Assembly: GCA_028714255.1 (NCBI GenBank)
Contig: JAQTMR010000001.1
Coordinates: 310,001 to 374,000 of the forward strand
Source: Phycisphaerae bacterium
GTDB lineage: Bacteria > Planctomycetota > Phycisphaerae > Sedimentisphaerales > Anaerobacaceae
Direction of reading: 5' to 3'
Length of the DNA: 64,000 nt
Positions within the stretch are counted from its first letter, which is position 1. Every line of letters begins with the position of its first letter. Shown piece after piece: positions 34,553 to 43,631 of this stretch. The position numbers were made by a program, and so were the translations under genes. A model generated the notes under the pieces. It was not told where the DNA came from and searched no databases. It was given only the letters and a program-made list of their open reading frames with translations.

Positions 34553-35512
34553 TTAGTCCTCCGCTTCCGGACAGGACATAACGTAGTCAATCAGCTCGCT
34601 TAAACGGGCTGTTGCTACCGCGACTGTGCAGTCGGCGGCGCCGTAGTAGAGATTTAGCTGGTCGGTTTCTTTGTGGATAGTAGCCCCGGTAGGAAAGACG
34701 ACATCGCCGACATCGCCGACCCGCTCATAAAACTCTCGCGGCCCAAGTATCCATTCATCGCTTCTCCGCAGAACCTTCCAAGGCTCTTCCAAATCCAGCA
34801 GGGCTACTCCAAGACGGTATATCTGTCCCGCAGTGGTACTGCGAACACCGTGATAGAATATCATCCAGCCCTGTGGTATTTCTATTGGCTGACAGGCCAG
34901 GCCTACTCTATGGCAGTCCCAGTAGGCGGACCTTGTCTTAATCAAAGGCCTGTGGTCGCCCCAGTGTTTCAAATCCGGAGAGAAACTAATCCACATATGC
35001 GCTTCGCCGCGGACGACCGGTCTATGAATTAACGCGAATCGTCCTTTGGCTCTGCGAGGAAGTAAACAAGCGTCTTTATCCTCCGGCGGCAAAAGAGCGC
35101 CGAGCCGGGCAAATGTCCTGAAATTTTTGGTAATCGCCAGTGAAACCACCGGGCCGCCTTCGCTGAATGAGGTATATGTAATGGCGAACTGCTTCTGCTC
35201 TTCCAGCCAGACAATACGCGGGTCTTCCAGCCCCCACTTTTCTTCGTGGGAATTTGTGTCGGCCTCCAGAGTCGGTGTCGAATCAATCTCCCAGTTAGTA
35301 AAACCATCGGCGCTGCGGGCCACTGTTAAATGTGAGAAGCCTCGCATATCCTCAACGCGAATCAGCAGCAGCACCTCCGAATTCAACTTGACCGCTCCGG
35401 GATTAAAGACCGCATTCGCCGGATAAGGCCAGTTCTCAGGCCTCAGTATCGGATTGCCTTCATACCTTGTGAAAAGTTCGTTCGCCTTTTTTTGTCGCGA
35501 AAGCTCGGCCAT
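34553..35512 (-). CDS. GH130-family glycoside phosphorylase
   Basis: 319 residues. GH130 enzymes phosphorolyse beta-mannosides such as mannosyl-glucose or mannooligosaccharides (family knowledge). A five-bladed propeller is indicated by TRYEGNPILRP, FNPGAVKL, LLIRVEDMRG, WGLEDPRIVWLE, LPPEDKDACLLPRR, FYHGVRST and GDVGDVVFPTGATI. The catalytic Asp is in the LEDPRI region, and the phosphate-binding basic residues appear present. Start ATG at 35512. Convergent with lsrF-SDR, 13 bases between stops. No sugar transporter or mannanase is nearby, so the exact substrate is open. Confidence 0.92.
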   Translation of the reverse strand: MAELSRQKKANELFTRYEGNPILRPENWPYPANAVFNPGAVKLNSEVLLLIRVEDMRGFSHLTVARSADGFTNWEIDSTPTLEADTNSHEEKWGLEDPRIVWLEEQKQFAITYTSFSEGGPVVSLAITKNFRTFARLGALLPPEDKDACLLPRRAKGRFALIHRPVVRGEAHMWISFSPDLKHWGDHRPLIKTRSAYWDCHRVGLACQPIEIPQGWMIFYHGVRSTTAGQIYRLGVALLDLEEPWKVLRRSDEWILGPREFYERVGDVGDVVFPTGATIHKETDQLNLYYGAADCTVAVATARLSELIDYVMSCPEAED

Positions 35513-35732
35513 AATCTCAACCCTAAAATATCAAGGTACTGTGTGTAATTGTCTTTCACGTTTTAATCGGCAAGATGAGCAGCCTACCGTAAATCAAAGT
35601 TCTAATTAATCCCTGCTGCACCAAAACTCAATTCTATTGACTCGGTATAATAACAGACCGAGAGCCACCCGGTCAAGCTTGACCTGTAAGAGTATTTCTG
35701 TTAACCTGCCCGGTCTTTAGGAGAACAATTAA

Positions 35733-36398
35733 ATGAAAATCGACCGGTTAATCCTCGGTGCCTACGAAACTAACTGCTATGTTCTTCGCAAAAGCGAGGC
35801 CGTCAAAGACTGCTTTATTATCGATACGGGCCTCGATGCACGCGAGCTTGTCGATTTTCTCGAAACGCACAAATTAAATCCCGCCGCCGTAGTTCTCACT
35901 CACGGCCACGTTGACCACATCGTAGGCCTGGCCGAATTGCAGGACCGATTTCCCGACATAAAGGTTTATATCCACAAGCTCGACGCCGGAATGCTCACAG
36001 GCGAAAAAAATAACCTCTCTGCTATGACGGGAATGCCATTTATCTCTAAGCCGGCTGATTTTTCTCTCGAACAAGGAGACGTAATCGAGCAGGCCGATAT
36101 AAAGCTGGACGTTATCCATACCCCAGGCCACACGCTGGGCGGTATTTGCCTGTATTCGAAAACCGATGGAATTGTTTTTGTGGGCGATACTTTGTTCGCA
36201 AACTCGGTTGGCCGAACGGATATGCCGGGCGGAAACTCAACGCAATTGCTCAAGAGCATAAAGCAAAAACTCTGCACCTTGCCCGATGAAACTATTTGTT
36301 ACCCCGGCCACGGCCCCGCAACAACAATAAAACAGGAAAAAGCAAACAACCCCTTCCTGTCCGCCGGTAGGCGAGATTTCGCTGAAGGCGAACAATAA
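35733..36398 (+). CDS. Metallo-beta-lactamase-fold hydrolase (glyoxalase II-like)
   Basis: 221 residues. The metal site motif THGHVDHIVG (H-x-H-x-D-H) is near residue 54, with HTPGHTLGGICLY, FVGDTLFANSVGRTDMPGG and CYPGHGPATT completing it. YcbL-like proteins of this type hydrolyse small thioesters such as S-lactoylglutathione or act on unknown substrates. The start has AGGAG upstream (35717-35721). The last dozen residues (SAGRRDFAEGEQ) come from a dispersed palindromic repeat at about 36358-36395, so the C-terminus is not ancestral. Convergent with ymdB, 27 bases between stops. Confidence 0.92.
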   Translation: MKIDRLILGAYETNCYVLRKSEAVKDCFIIDTGLDARELVDFLETHKLNPAAVVLTHGHVDHIVGLAELQDRFPDIKVYIHKLDAGMLTGEKNNLSAMTGMPFISKPADFSLEQGDVIEQADIKLDVIHTPGHTLGGICLYSKTDGIVFVGDTLFANSVGRTDMPGGNSTQLLKSIKQKLCTLPDETICYPGHGPATTIKQEKANNPFLSAGRRDFAEGEQ

Positions 36399-36425
36399 GC
36401 CCCCGTACCATCTTTATACGCCCCA

Positions 36426-37277
36426 TTAGAAGTTGTTGAAGTATTCCGGCTTGCCGTCGTCGCTGTCGTAACACGCGGTATCATCACGCCCATCCGCGTT
36501 AACCATAACTCGCTCGATGCGCTCGGCTTGTTTGCTGTTACTGTCAACGGTAACTAAAATCGCGCTCATTTTCACGTCACCGGTCGCTATATCGAACGGC
36601 AGCGGCATCTGCGTCCTGAACGCCTTCAAGACATTCTCAACGCCTCGCCCGATTACCGAATCATGAGAGCCGGTCATCCCGATATCGGTAATATACGCCG
36701 TGCCTTTACGCAGAATTTTTTCGTCGGCCGTTACAACATGGGTGTGAGTACCGAAACAGCAGCAAACCCTGCCGTCAAGATGATAACCCATCGCAATCTT
36801 TTCGCTCGTGGCCTCGGCGTGAAAGTCAACAAATATAACATCGGCTTGCTGCTGAATTTGAGGCAGGATTTTATCAATCACGTTATAAGGGCAATCCGCA
36901 GGCTTCATAAACAATCGGCCTATCAAAGAGATGACGCCTACGGTCGGCCCCTTGGCAGTCTTGTAAATCCCGAAGTACCTGCCCGAGGCAAATTCGGACA
37001 TATTCGCGGGCCGGGCGATATTCTCTTCCGTCTCCAGCGTCTGAACGATATCTCTTTTGCGGTAAGTATGGTCGCCTAACGTTATCAGGTTCACCCCGTA
37101 CCTCAGCAGCTTGGCATATATTTGCGGCGTCAGGCCCGAACCGCCCGCTGCGTTCTCCGCGTTGGCTATTACGCAATCGATATTCAGATTCTTAATTAGC
37201 GGCTTAAGCTTGTCGGCTATAACACTTCTGCCAGGCCGACCCACTATATCGCCTATACAAAGAACATTCAGTTTCAT
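36426..37277 (-). CDS. ymdB: YmdB-type metallophosphoesterase (TIGR00282)
   Basis: 283 residues. YmdB is a calcineurin-like phosphodiesterase active on cyclic nucleotides and linked to RNA turnover and multicellular behaviour in Bacillus. Motifs: CIGDIVGRPGRSVI, ANAENAAGGSGLT, TLGDHTYRKRDI, FVDFHAEATSEKIA, GTHTHVVTADE and DIGMTGSHDSVIG. It follows rny by 21 bases on the same strand, the conserved rny-ymdB order. The tail after IERVMVN carries a short Asp-rich extension (DGRDDTACYDSDDGKPEY) not usual for the family. Confidence 0.95.
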   Translation of the reverse strand: MKLNVLCIGDIVGRPGRSVIADKLKPLIKNLNIDCVIANAENAAGGSGLTPQIYAKLLRYGVNLITLGDHTYRKRDIVQTLETEENIARPANMSEFASGRYFGIYKTAKGPTVGVISLIGRLFMKPADCPYNVIDKILPQIQQQADVIFVDFHAEATSEKIAMGYHLDGRVCCCFGTHTHVVTADEKILRKGTAYITDIGMTGSHDSVIGRGVENVLKAFRTQMPLPFDIATGDVKMSAILVTVDSNSKQAERIERVMVNADGRDDTACYDSDDGKPEYFNNF

Positions 37278-37298
37278 AATTCGTCGCCCGTCATTCGA

Positions 37299-38879
37299 TT
37301 ATTTCGCGTACTCGATGCAGCGGACCTCTCGCAGCAGCGTTACCTGAATTTCACCCGGATATGCCATTTCGTTTTCAATCTTGTTGGCAATGTCACGCGC
37401 GACCTTCATCGCTGATTCGTCGTCAACTTTTTCAGCGTTCACGATTACGCGTATTTCCCTACCAGCCTGTATCGCGTAAGCGTTTTCAACACCTGAAAAA
37501 CTATTGGCGATTTCTTCGAGTTTTTCCAGACGTTTGATATATCTTTCGAGCGTTTCTCTTCTTGTCCCCGGCCGGGACGCGCTAATCGCGTCGGCTGCCG
37601 CAACCAGCGGCGTGTAAGGGTTGTCCGCGGGAATGTCCCCATGGTGTCCCGCAACGGCGTTCAGCACAATGGATGATTCGCTGAAACGCTTGAGATAATT
37701 CGCGCCTATATCAGGGTGAGTGCCTTCTACTTCGTGGTCAATCGCCTTGCCGATATCGTGAAGCAGCCCGGCTCGCCTGGCTATTGAGCCATCAAGGCCA
37801 AGCTCATCTGCCATAATCTGCGCCAGAAACGCCACTTCAATGCTGTGCCGAAGCACATTTTGCCCATAGCTTGTCCGGTAACTCAAAGCCCCTATCAAAC
37901 TCAGAACTTTATTGTTCAGCCCTCTGACATTGACTTCGACCGAGGCGTCTTTGCCAAGCTGCAGCACCTTCTGATTAACTTCCTTCTTGGTGTTTGCGAC
38001 AAGCTCCTCAATCCGTGACGGATGAATTCGTCCGTCCTGTATCAGCCGTTCCATCGCAAGACGGGCAACTTCGCGCCTGACGGGACTAAAGCCGCTAACG
38101 ACAATCATCCCGGGAGTGTCATCGACAATCACATCGACACCCGTGGCTTTTTCGAATGCGCGAATATTCCGGCCCTCTCTGCCGATGATTCGACCCTTCA
38201 TATCGTCATTCGGTATTTCCACCGTTGATACGGATATTTCGCACGTATGCTCCGCGGCATAACGCTGAATGGCAGTGCTGATTATTTCCCGGCTCTTTTC
38301 GTCGGCGATTTCTGTGCTTTCTTCGACCTTGCGTGTAATCAAAGCCGACATCTCGTGTTCGCACTCGTCTTCCAGCCGTTTCAGCAGCAAATCTTTGGCT
38401 TCTTCGACCTTCATCGCCGTAATTTTAAGCAACTGGTTCTTCTGCTGAACCATCAAACCGGAAAGCTGCTTATCCTTGCTGTCGACATTTTGTAATCTTC
38501 TTTCGACTTCCTTTTCCTTCCGCTTTAATTCCACATCCTGCTGCCGAAGCAGTTCCGCCTGACGGTCGAGAGCGTCCTCGTGCTTGCTTAATCGCATTTC
38601 AGTCTCGTGCAGCTCGCCGCGAACTCGGCTGGTCTCGGATGTAAATTGTTCCTTCTTTTTGATACTCTCCGCCGCAGCTTCAATTTGTGCAGTTTTAATT
38701 ATATTCTCGGCTTCCTTTTCGGCGCCCTCAATTTGCCGTTGCAGATTTTGTTCCAGGGTTTTGGCCTTTGCTCTGGTAATCATCTGAACAACTATAGCAG
38801 CTAAGCCAATACCCAGAAGAAACGTGGCAATCGGAACAAGGACAGCAGGCAGGCCGATTTGCACCATTATAGAATCCAT
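37299..38879 (-). CDS. rny: Ribonuclease Y
   Basis: 526 residues. Membrane-anchored endoribonuclease that starts mRNA decay (family knowledge). N-terminal membrane segment (ATFLLGIGLAAIVVQMI), a long coiled coil at about 35-200 (LHETEMRLSKHEDALDRQ), a KH domain (DDMKGRIIGREGRNIRAFE), an HD domain (HSIEVAFLAQIMA, RAGLLHDIGKAID, AGHHGD) and the terminal YPGEIQVTLLREVR. All family landmarks are present and the length is normal. First gene of the rny-ymdB unit; a long non-coding stretch lies upstream. Confidence 0.97.
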   Translation of the reverse strand: MDSIMVQIGLPAVLVPIATFLLGIGLAAIVVQMITRAKAKTLEQNLQRQIEGAEKEAENIIKTAQIEAAAESIKKKEQFTSETSRVRGELHETEMRLSKHEDALDRQAELLRQQDVELKRKEKEVERRLQNVDSKDKQLSGLMVQQKNQLLKITAMKVEEAKDLLLKRLEDECEHEMSALITRKVEESTEIADEKSREIISTAIQRYAAEHTCEISVSTVEIPNDDMKGRIIGREGRNIRAFEKATGVDVIVDDTPGMIVVSGFSPVRREVARLAMERLIQDGRIHPSRIEELVANTKKEVNQKVLQLGKDASVEVNVRGLNNKVLSLIGALSYRTSYGQNVLRHSIEVAFLAQIMADELGLDGSIARRAGLLHDIGKAIDHEVEGTHPDIGANYLKRFSESSIVLNAVAGHHGDIPADNPYTPLVAAADAISASRPGTRRETLERYIKRLEKLEEIANSFSGVENAYAIQAGREIRVIVNAEKVDDESAMKVARDIANKIENEMAYPGEIQVTLLREVRCIEYAK

Positions 38880-39671
38880 ATTTCCTACCTTTCACTCACA
38901 GTTACAATAAATCTTTAAAAACAGTCCGATTGTGAATTTCCCGGCAGTCTGCAGTCCTATGGACTTTCTACGGAGGACAACACTACTACGGTGGAAAGTT
39001 ACAAAGAAATGACTATGAGCTACGAAATCCTTTTCGATGGAGCGTAAAATCAATCAATCGGGGTCAAAACTGCCTCTATTTGCGGCATTTTTTGCGTTAA
39101 CAAATTCCTTTTTCTTCTAAAATCCCCGATTTTATGCTCAATACCGGCAACACTCAGCCGGCAAGCAAAAGTTTTTTCTAACAGATTTCGTTTCACTTTG
39201 AATTCGCTCTTTTTCCGTCGCGCCCAGAATCCATGTCTGCTTTCTTCTTCGTTCCATGCCACGGTTACTAAATGCATCTTTGTAACTTAACAACCGCTTG
39301 AGAAAGGACTTATACACACTTCCTCTTCCGTTTGTCCCACTACTTAGTACCGATAAACTGCCGTTATTACGGGACAATTCACAATCCTGTTCATCATCGG
39401 TATATTAGGCATTATGCTAAAGTATTTTGGGAAACCGGTCAAGAAAAAACAATAAGTGATTTTACGGTTTGATGAAAATTTTTACAAAACCCGTAAATAA
39501 AAGCAGTTACGTGATTTTAGCCGTCCGGGCCATTGATTGTTTCAAACAACTTTGCAATGGCCGAAAGCCCGACTTTGCGATAATATACTGCAAACTTTAA
39601 TCGCCAGCACAATCTAATGCCGCTCCCGGCAACTTCGGAACGGCTCGAAGAAACTGGGATTGGATAAGTAG
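38880..39671. other. 790-bp gene-free region with a paired element
   Basis: Contains the 12-bp inverted repeat element 38996-39288, described separately. Flanking sequence includes GTCCTATGGAC (38954-38964) followed by a second GGAC, able to form a small hairpin. The frames at 39050-39377 on the minus strand are basic and unrecognised. Confidence 0.5.
38996..39288. repeat. Element with 12-bp inverted ends and internal stems (MITE-like or structured RNA)
   Basis: AAGTTACAAAGA (38996-39007) and TCTTTGTAACTT (39277-39288) are perfect inverted repeats about 270 bases apart. Inside, GAGCGTAAA (39040-39048) faces TTTATGCTC (39131-39139, one G-U), ATCGGGG (39057-39063) faces CCCCGAT (39124-39130), and CCGGC/GCCGG forms a hairpin (39144-39161). 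No clear target-site duplication. Confidence 0.5.
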
Positions 39672-40799
39672 ATGAACGAAGAACAAAAAAATTCGGAAAC
39701 AAAAACTGCCAGAAAGAAACTGCCCCGGCCGGCTTTAATCGTCTCGGCGGAGATGCTCGCCGAGTATTCGATTTTCCTCGAACATTTGCTGGTCGGCCTG
39801 GCTGATGAATCAATCCCCACGACCCTCGTTTGCCCGGCGAACTGTTCCCTCGGCTCCATCGTTCCGACCTCGGTTCAGGTTATCAAACACCCGGCTTTCG
39901 ATTTGCCTTTTCTAAAGGGCCAAAACAGGAAAAGACTCGTCGAGCAGCTCGGCAATTTTAAGCCGACCGTTCTGCACTGCTTGTGTCAGAGCGAAGCGCC
40001 TCTTGCCAGACAATTAGCATGGCAACTGAATTTGCCTTACCTGTTAATGGTCAATTCGCTGCAGAAACGTTTTGGTAAGCTTTTTATCTCCACGAGCCGT
40101 TGCGCTAAAATCATCGTCCCTGCCGAAACTATCGCTGCTAATGTCGCCAAACTTTATCCCGCCTTTACCGACCGAATTGAGCAGATAAATGCCGGTACTT
40201 TCACTTCAGAAACCAGCCGATGTTTTAATCAGCCCAACTGGCTCGCAAGTATGGTAACAACACATCCGCTGAATAATGAAAATGATTTTGCGAAACTATT
40301 CGCTGCGATAAAGCATCTCGCAATTGACGGATATGAATTTATGTTAGTGATGACAGGAGGCGGACGGGCGGAAAAACAGGTGTGGAGAATGATGACCGCA
40401 CTCGGTATTTCCCAGATTGTTACAATTGTTCCTGGACTGGAGATGCTCCGGCCGGTTCTCGCCGCCGGGGACATCTTCGTCCAGCCTCAGCCGAACAATT
40501 CTTTTAACCCATTATTGTTGGAGGCAATGGGTGTCGGCGCCGCCGTCGCTGCCTGTAAAGGGGGAGTCGATGATTTGATTATTGAGGATAAAACTGCCTT
40601 TGTCTTCGACCCAACCGATGAGTTTAGTATATATAGCGCCTTGCAGAAACTCTTCGACAGGCGGGAACTCGCTCAACAAATCGCCGCCACGGCTCAACAG
40701 CATTTAAGAGAAAATTACACCGTCAGCAATATGATTTCTTTTACTATCAAGGCCTATTACGACGCGCAGAACTGGTTTAAAAACAAAGGCCGGTCCTAA
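39672..40799 (+). CDS. Glycosyltransferase family 4 protein
   Basis: 375 residues, GT-B fold retaining glycosyltransferase. The C-terminal nucleotide-sugar domain shows MLVMTGGGRAEKQV, IVTIVPGLEMLRPVLAAGD, the acceptor/donor loop FVQPQPNNSFNPLLLEAMGVG (E-x7-E-like) and GGVDDLIIEDKTAFVF. The N-terminal half is weaker but has the FLEHLLVGLADESIPTTLV helix typical of GT4. Sugar and acceptor are unknown; no polysaccharide genes adjoin it. Ends with a 4-base antisense overlap with dapA. Confidence 0.88.
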   Translation: MNEEQKNSETKTARKKLPRPALIVSAEMLAEYSIFLEHLLVGLADESIPTTLVCPANCSLGSIVPTSVQVIKHPAFDLPFLKGQNRKRLVEQLGNFKPTVLHCLCQSEAPLARQLAWQLNLPYLLMVNSLQKRFGKLFISTSRCAKIIVPAETIAANVAKLYPAFTDRIEQINAGTFTSETSRCFNQPNWLASMVTTHPLNNENDFAKLFAAIKHLAIDGYEFMLVMTGGGRAEKQVWRMMTALGISQIVTIVPGLEMLRPVLAAGDIFVQPQPNNSFNPLLLEAMGVGAAVAACKGGVDDLIIEDKTAFVFDPTDEFSIYSALQKLFDRRELAQQIAATAQQHLRENYTVSNMISFTIKAYYDAQNWFKNKGRS

Positions 40800-41671
40800 T
40801 CCAGCAGGCCGTAGTCTTTCAGCGTTTGTCTCAGTGCGACTTTTCCTTTTTCCTCCAACGGAGTCATCGGCAACCGCAGTTCTTCAGGAGCCATATCCAG
40901 CATAGACATTGCCGCCTTGACCGGTATCGGGTTGGTCGCCAGGCCAAGCATGTCCCTGCACAGTGCAAAAAGTTTCTTGTGCCACTTCAGCGCCGAGGTA
41001 AAATCACCTTCTAAGATTAAATCCGTCATCGCCTTGACGTCGGCGGGGACAATATTCGCAACTACGCTGATAACCCCCTTGCCGCCGACCGAAGCAATCG
41101 GCAGTGTAAGAGAATCATCGCCCGAGATAATGGTCATATCACAGCGAGTTACAATCTCGCTGACCATATCCAGCCTGCCGGTAGATTCTTTGATTCCGAC
41201 TATGTTTTCAATTCCAGCCAGCCGCACAACAGTCTCCGACGTCAGCCCCGTTCCGCCGCATCGGCCGGGTATGTTGTACAACACTATCGGCAAATCGACT
41301 TCTTCAGCTATCATTTTGAAATGCTGATAAAAGCCTTCCTGCGTCGGCTTGTTATAGTAGGGACATACCTGCAATGAGGCATCGGCGCCGACCTTTTTTG
41401 CGAACGCCGTCAGCTCGATTGCCTCGGCGGTTGAGTTCGAGCCGGTGCCTGCGATTACCGGCACCCTGCCGCCAACTGCCTTAACCACCCTTTCGATGAC
41501 CTCTTTGTGCTCGGAGTGAGTTAGCGTCGGCGACTCACCCGTCGTCCCGCACGGAGATATCGCGTCTATCCCGTTCTCCAACTGAAAATCAATAAGCTCA
41601 TCGAGCGTTTGAAAATCAACCTTACCGTCCTGAAATGGCGTTATCAGCGCCACCATTGCTCCTGTGAACAT
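40796..41671 (-). CDS. dapA: 4-hydroxy-tetrahydrodipicolinate synthase
   Basis: 291 residues. Condenses pyruvate and aspartate semialdehyde in lysine and diaminopimelate synthesis. The DapA/NAL aldolase landmarks are clear: MVALITPFQDGKVD, PCGTTGESPTL, AGTGSNSTAEAIELT, the Tyr region VCPYYNKPTQEGFYQHF, VLYNIPGRCGG, the Schiff-base Lys in NIVGIKESTG and the GDDSLTLPIASVGGKGVISV segment. It follows pdxJ by 28 bases on the same strand. Confidence 0.96.
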   Translation of the reverse strand: MFTGAMVALITPFQDGKVDFQTLDELIDFQLENGIDAISPCGTTGESPTLTHSEHKEVIERVVKAVGGRVPVIAGTGSNSTAEAIELTAFAKKVGADASLQVCPYYNKPTQEGFYQHFKMIAEEVDLPIVLYNIPGRCGGTGLTSETVVRLAGIENIVGIKESTGRLDMVSEIVTRCDMTIISGDDSLTLPIASVGGKGVISVVANIVPADVKAMTDLILEGDFTSALKWHKKLFALCRDMLGLATNPIPVKAAMSMLDMAPEELRLPMTPLEEKGKVALRQTLKDYGLLD

Positions 41672-41699
41672 CGTTATCTCCTAATTTTTTCCTTTTTTC

Positions 41700-42425
41700 T
41701 TACACAATAACTTTCAAGTATTCTTTCACGGCGTTATAAAGCCCCATCTCAAGGGCATCAGCTATAAGAGCATGACCGATGGAAACTTCGAGCACGCCGG
41801 GTACACCTGCGAGAAACTTCCCGAGGTTATCAAGATTCAAATCGTGCCCGGCATTTACTCCCAGCCCGGCCTCCGTCGCGGCACGCGCCGAATCTGCATA
41901 TCGCCCTAAAACTTCGTCAACACCTTCGCCGACCCGAAATGCCCCGGCGTATGGTTCAGTATAAAGCTCAACGCGGTCTGCTCCGACCTCCCCGGCTCCT
42001 GCAATACCGCCGGCGTCGGCATCCATAAAAAGACTAACACGGATACCCATCGCCTTCAACTTTTTAATAATAGGGGCAAGTTTTTCCCCGTCGGCTTTCA
42101 GGTCCCAGCCGTGGTCGGAAGTATTCGCTTCCGGCGTATCCGGCACTAATGTGGCCTGGCTCGGCCTGACCTCGCTGACAATCTCCATATATCTGCCCAG
42201 AAAAGGATTGCCTTCGATATTGAATTCGACCGTCGTTACTATTTCAGCCAACTCATAAACATCGGCATACTTTATATGCCGCTCATCAGGACGAGGATGA
42301 ACTGTTATCCCGTACGCCCCTGCTCTGATTACGGCTTCTGCCGCCTGCAAAACATTCGGAACACCAATATCCCGCTGGTTGCGCAGCAATGCTACCTTAT
42401 TTAGATTAACGCTGAGTTTTGTCAT
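41700..42425 (-). CDS. pdxJ: Pyridoxine 5'-phosphate synthase
   Basis: 241 residues, TIM barrel that makes PNP from 1-deoxyxylulose 5-phosphate and an aminoacetone phosphate. Motifs: KLSVNLNKVALLRNQR (with the expected N and R), GAYGITVHPRPDERHI, EFNIEGNPF, ATLVPDTPEANTSDHGWDL, RVSLFMDAD, RVELYTEPYA, GLGVNAGHDLNLDNL and VSIGHALIADAL. I chose ATG at 42425 where homology begins; the open frame to 42488 runs into a dispersed repeat. No strong ribosome site. Probably cotranscribed with dapA. Confidence 0.96.
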   Translation of the reverse strand: MTKLSVNLNKVALLRNQRDIGVPNVLQAAEAVIRAGAYGITVHPRPDERHIKYADVYELAEIVTTVEFNIEGNPFLGRYMEIVSEVRPSQATLVPDTPEANTSDHGWDLKADGEKLAPIIKKLKAMGIRVSLFMDADAGGIAGAGEVGADRVELYTEPYAGAFRVGEGVDEVLGRYADSARAATEAGLGVNAGHDLNLDNLGKFLAGVPGVLEVSIGHALIADALEMGLYNAVKEYLKVIV

Positions 42426-42767
42426 TTGTGTTATTTTACTACTTACCGCAGAGCACGCCGAGCTCGCAGAGATTTCTAATACTGTCATTCCTGCGGAAGC
42501 AGGAATCCATCTTCTCTTTTTTCTCCGCGGTCTTTGCGCTCTCGGCGGTTAATTCTTATTTTCACCGCAGAGTTCACCGAGCACACAGAGATACGCTTTT
42601 GCTTTTTAATTCACTTTTCTCTGCGGTAAGATAATCCTCCGCAATTATATCGCTACGACAAGCTAACACAAGGAAATTTCATAGTTGGTAATTCACAGTT
42701 TTTGTTTTGAACTGGAGTAAAAAGATGTTATAATTCTTCCGTATTTATTTTTTAGGAGGAAAAAGAA
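42426..42767. other. Repeat-filled divergent region with promoter at 42707-42734
   Basis: About 340 bases. The nested CGCAGAG/GTCATTCC repeat occupies 42440-42560 (inner copy 42484-42509), followed by another CGCAGAG-type fragment to about 42630. TTGAAC (42707-42712), a 16-base spacer and a perfect TATAAT (42729-42734) form a strong promoter for the leader ORF and HEPN-like gene. Confidence 0.6.
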
Positions 42768-42809
42768 ATGAAAAGACAATCAATTCTTGTACCGGATGAA
42801 TTATGGTAA
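42768..42809 (+). CDS. 13-codon leader ORF in front of the HEPN-like gene
   Basis: ATG to TAA encoding MKRQSILVPDELW, with a near-perfect AGGAGGA ribosome site seven bases upstream and a good promoter before it. Its TAA overlaps the second codon of the next gene, whose own ATG (42803) lies inside the leader ORF in another frame. It looks like a coupling leader, or the stump of a deleted gene whose signals now serve the HEPN-like gene. Confidence 0.45.
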   Translation: MKRQSILVPDELW

Positions 42810-43423
42810 GCGAAGAGAAAAGCGAATGCGCGAAACTCAAGCTCGATAGCTATTTCTACTTTACGGTCTGCAGGGATAACTACAAGCAACTCAAAGAATA
42901 TGAGCAGAAGGTTTCCTTAATATTAACAAAAGAATCTGAAAGCCTTACATCAAAATTGGAAGCGTTTAAGCTACAAAAAGAAATGGCTAAATATGCCACA
43001 AGTGTGGTTGTATTTGCCGTGTTTTCCTTAGAAGCATGGATTTATGAATACGCTGTAAGAAAACTTTCTAAGTCATTCTTTGATAATCATATAGATAAAT
43101 TACGTCCCGCTTCCAAGTGGGTAATTGTAACCCGACTTGTTACAGGCAGAGACTTCCCTACTGATTCTCAGGCGTTCGAACACCTAAAAAATCTATACAA
43201 GGCCAGGAATGACCTTGTTCATCCGAAACCATCTGCTCAGCCGGAGGACACCAAGGATAGTTTGGAGAAAGAAGAAAAAGAACGAGAACTATTGATAAAA
43301 AATGCACACGAAGCTTATCGAACCTGTAAAGAGGCCATACTTGAACTTGATAAGGTCGAGAACAACGGTAAGAAATCTAAATGGGCCAAACAATTTGAAG
43401 CAATTCTTTTTGGGGATGTTTGA
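42803..43423 (+). CDS. HEPN-like hypothetical protein
   Basis: 206 residues, mostly helical and Lys/Glu-rich, no signal or membrane segment. The stretch LYKARNDLVHPKPS (about 132-145) has the R-N-x3-H signature of HEPN domains, which in many cases are RNases in defence and toxin systems. The preceding helix VFAVFSLEAWIYEYAV and the long charged tail fit HEPN folds too. Translated from an ATG overlapping the leader ORF. The A/T-rich codons and the repeat-bounded position suggest an accessory gene. No antitoxin-like partner is adjacent, so a toxin role is only a possibility. Confidence 0.65.
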   Translation: MVSEEKSECAKLKLDSYFYFTVCRDNYKQLKEYEQKVSLILTKESESLTSKLEAFKLQKEMAKYATSVVVFAVFSLEAWIYEYAVRKLSKSFFDNHIDKLRPASKWVIVTRLVTGRDFPTDSQAFEHLKNLYKARNDLVHPKPSAQPEDTKDSLEKEEKERELLIKNAHEAYRTCKEAILELDKVENNGKKSKWAKQFEAILFGDV

Positions 43424-43631
43424 CAAATCCCCCCCCTCTCACGGCATCACCACGTTAACGTATTGCCCAGCCAATTTTCTTGCTAAATGAGGGTTTTTCA
43501 GTTATAAATCGGCTATGGAATTGAAGGGAACGCCTGTTGCTATCGCAATTTAGATTTGACAGCTTGTTGAAAAAATACTTATTTTGTCTCTGCGGCCTCT
43601 GCGTTCTCTGCGGTAAAAAATAAGGGAATTT

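Noticed and set aside
38940-39300. RNase P RNA or 6S RNA
   Set aside because: GAAAGTCC occurs on the minus strand, but the other universal RNase P segments are missing and the fold is not that of 6S RNA; kept only as an unnamed paired element.
39050-39377. Two small basic minus-strand ORFs upstream of rny
   Set aside because: They overlap the paired element, lack homology I recognise and have no convincing ribosome sites.
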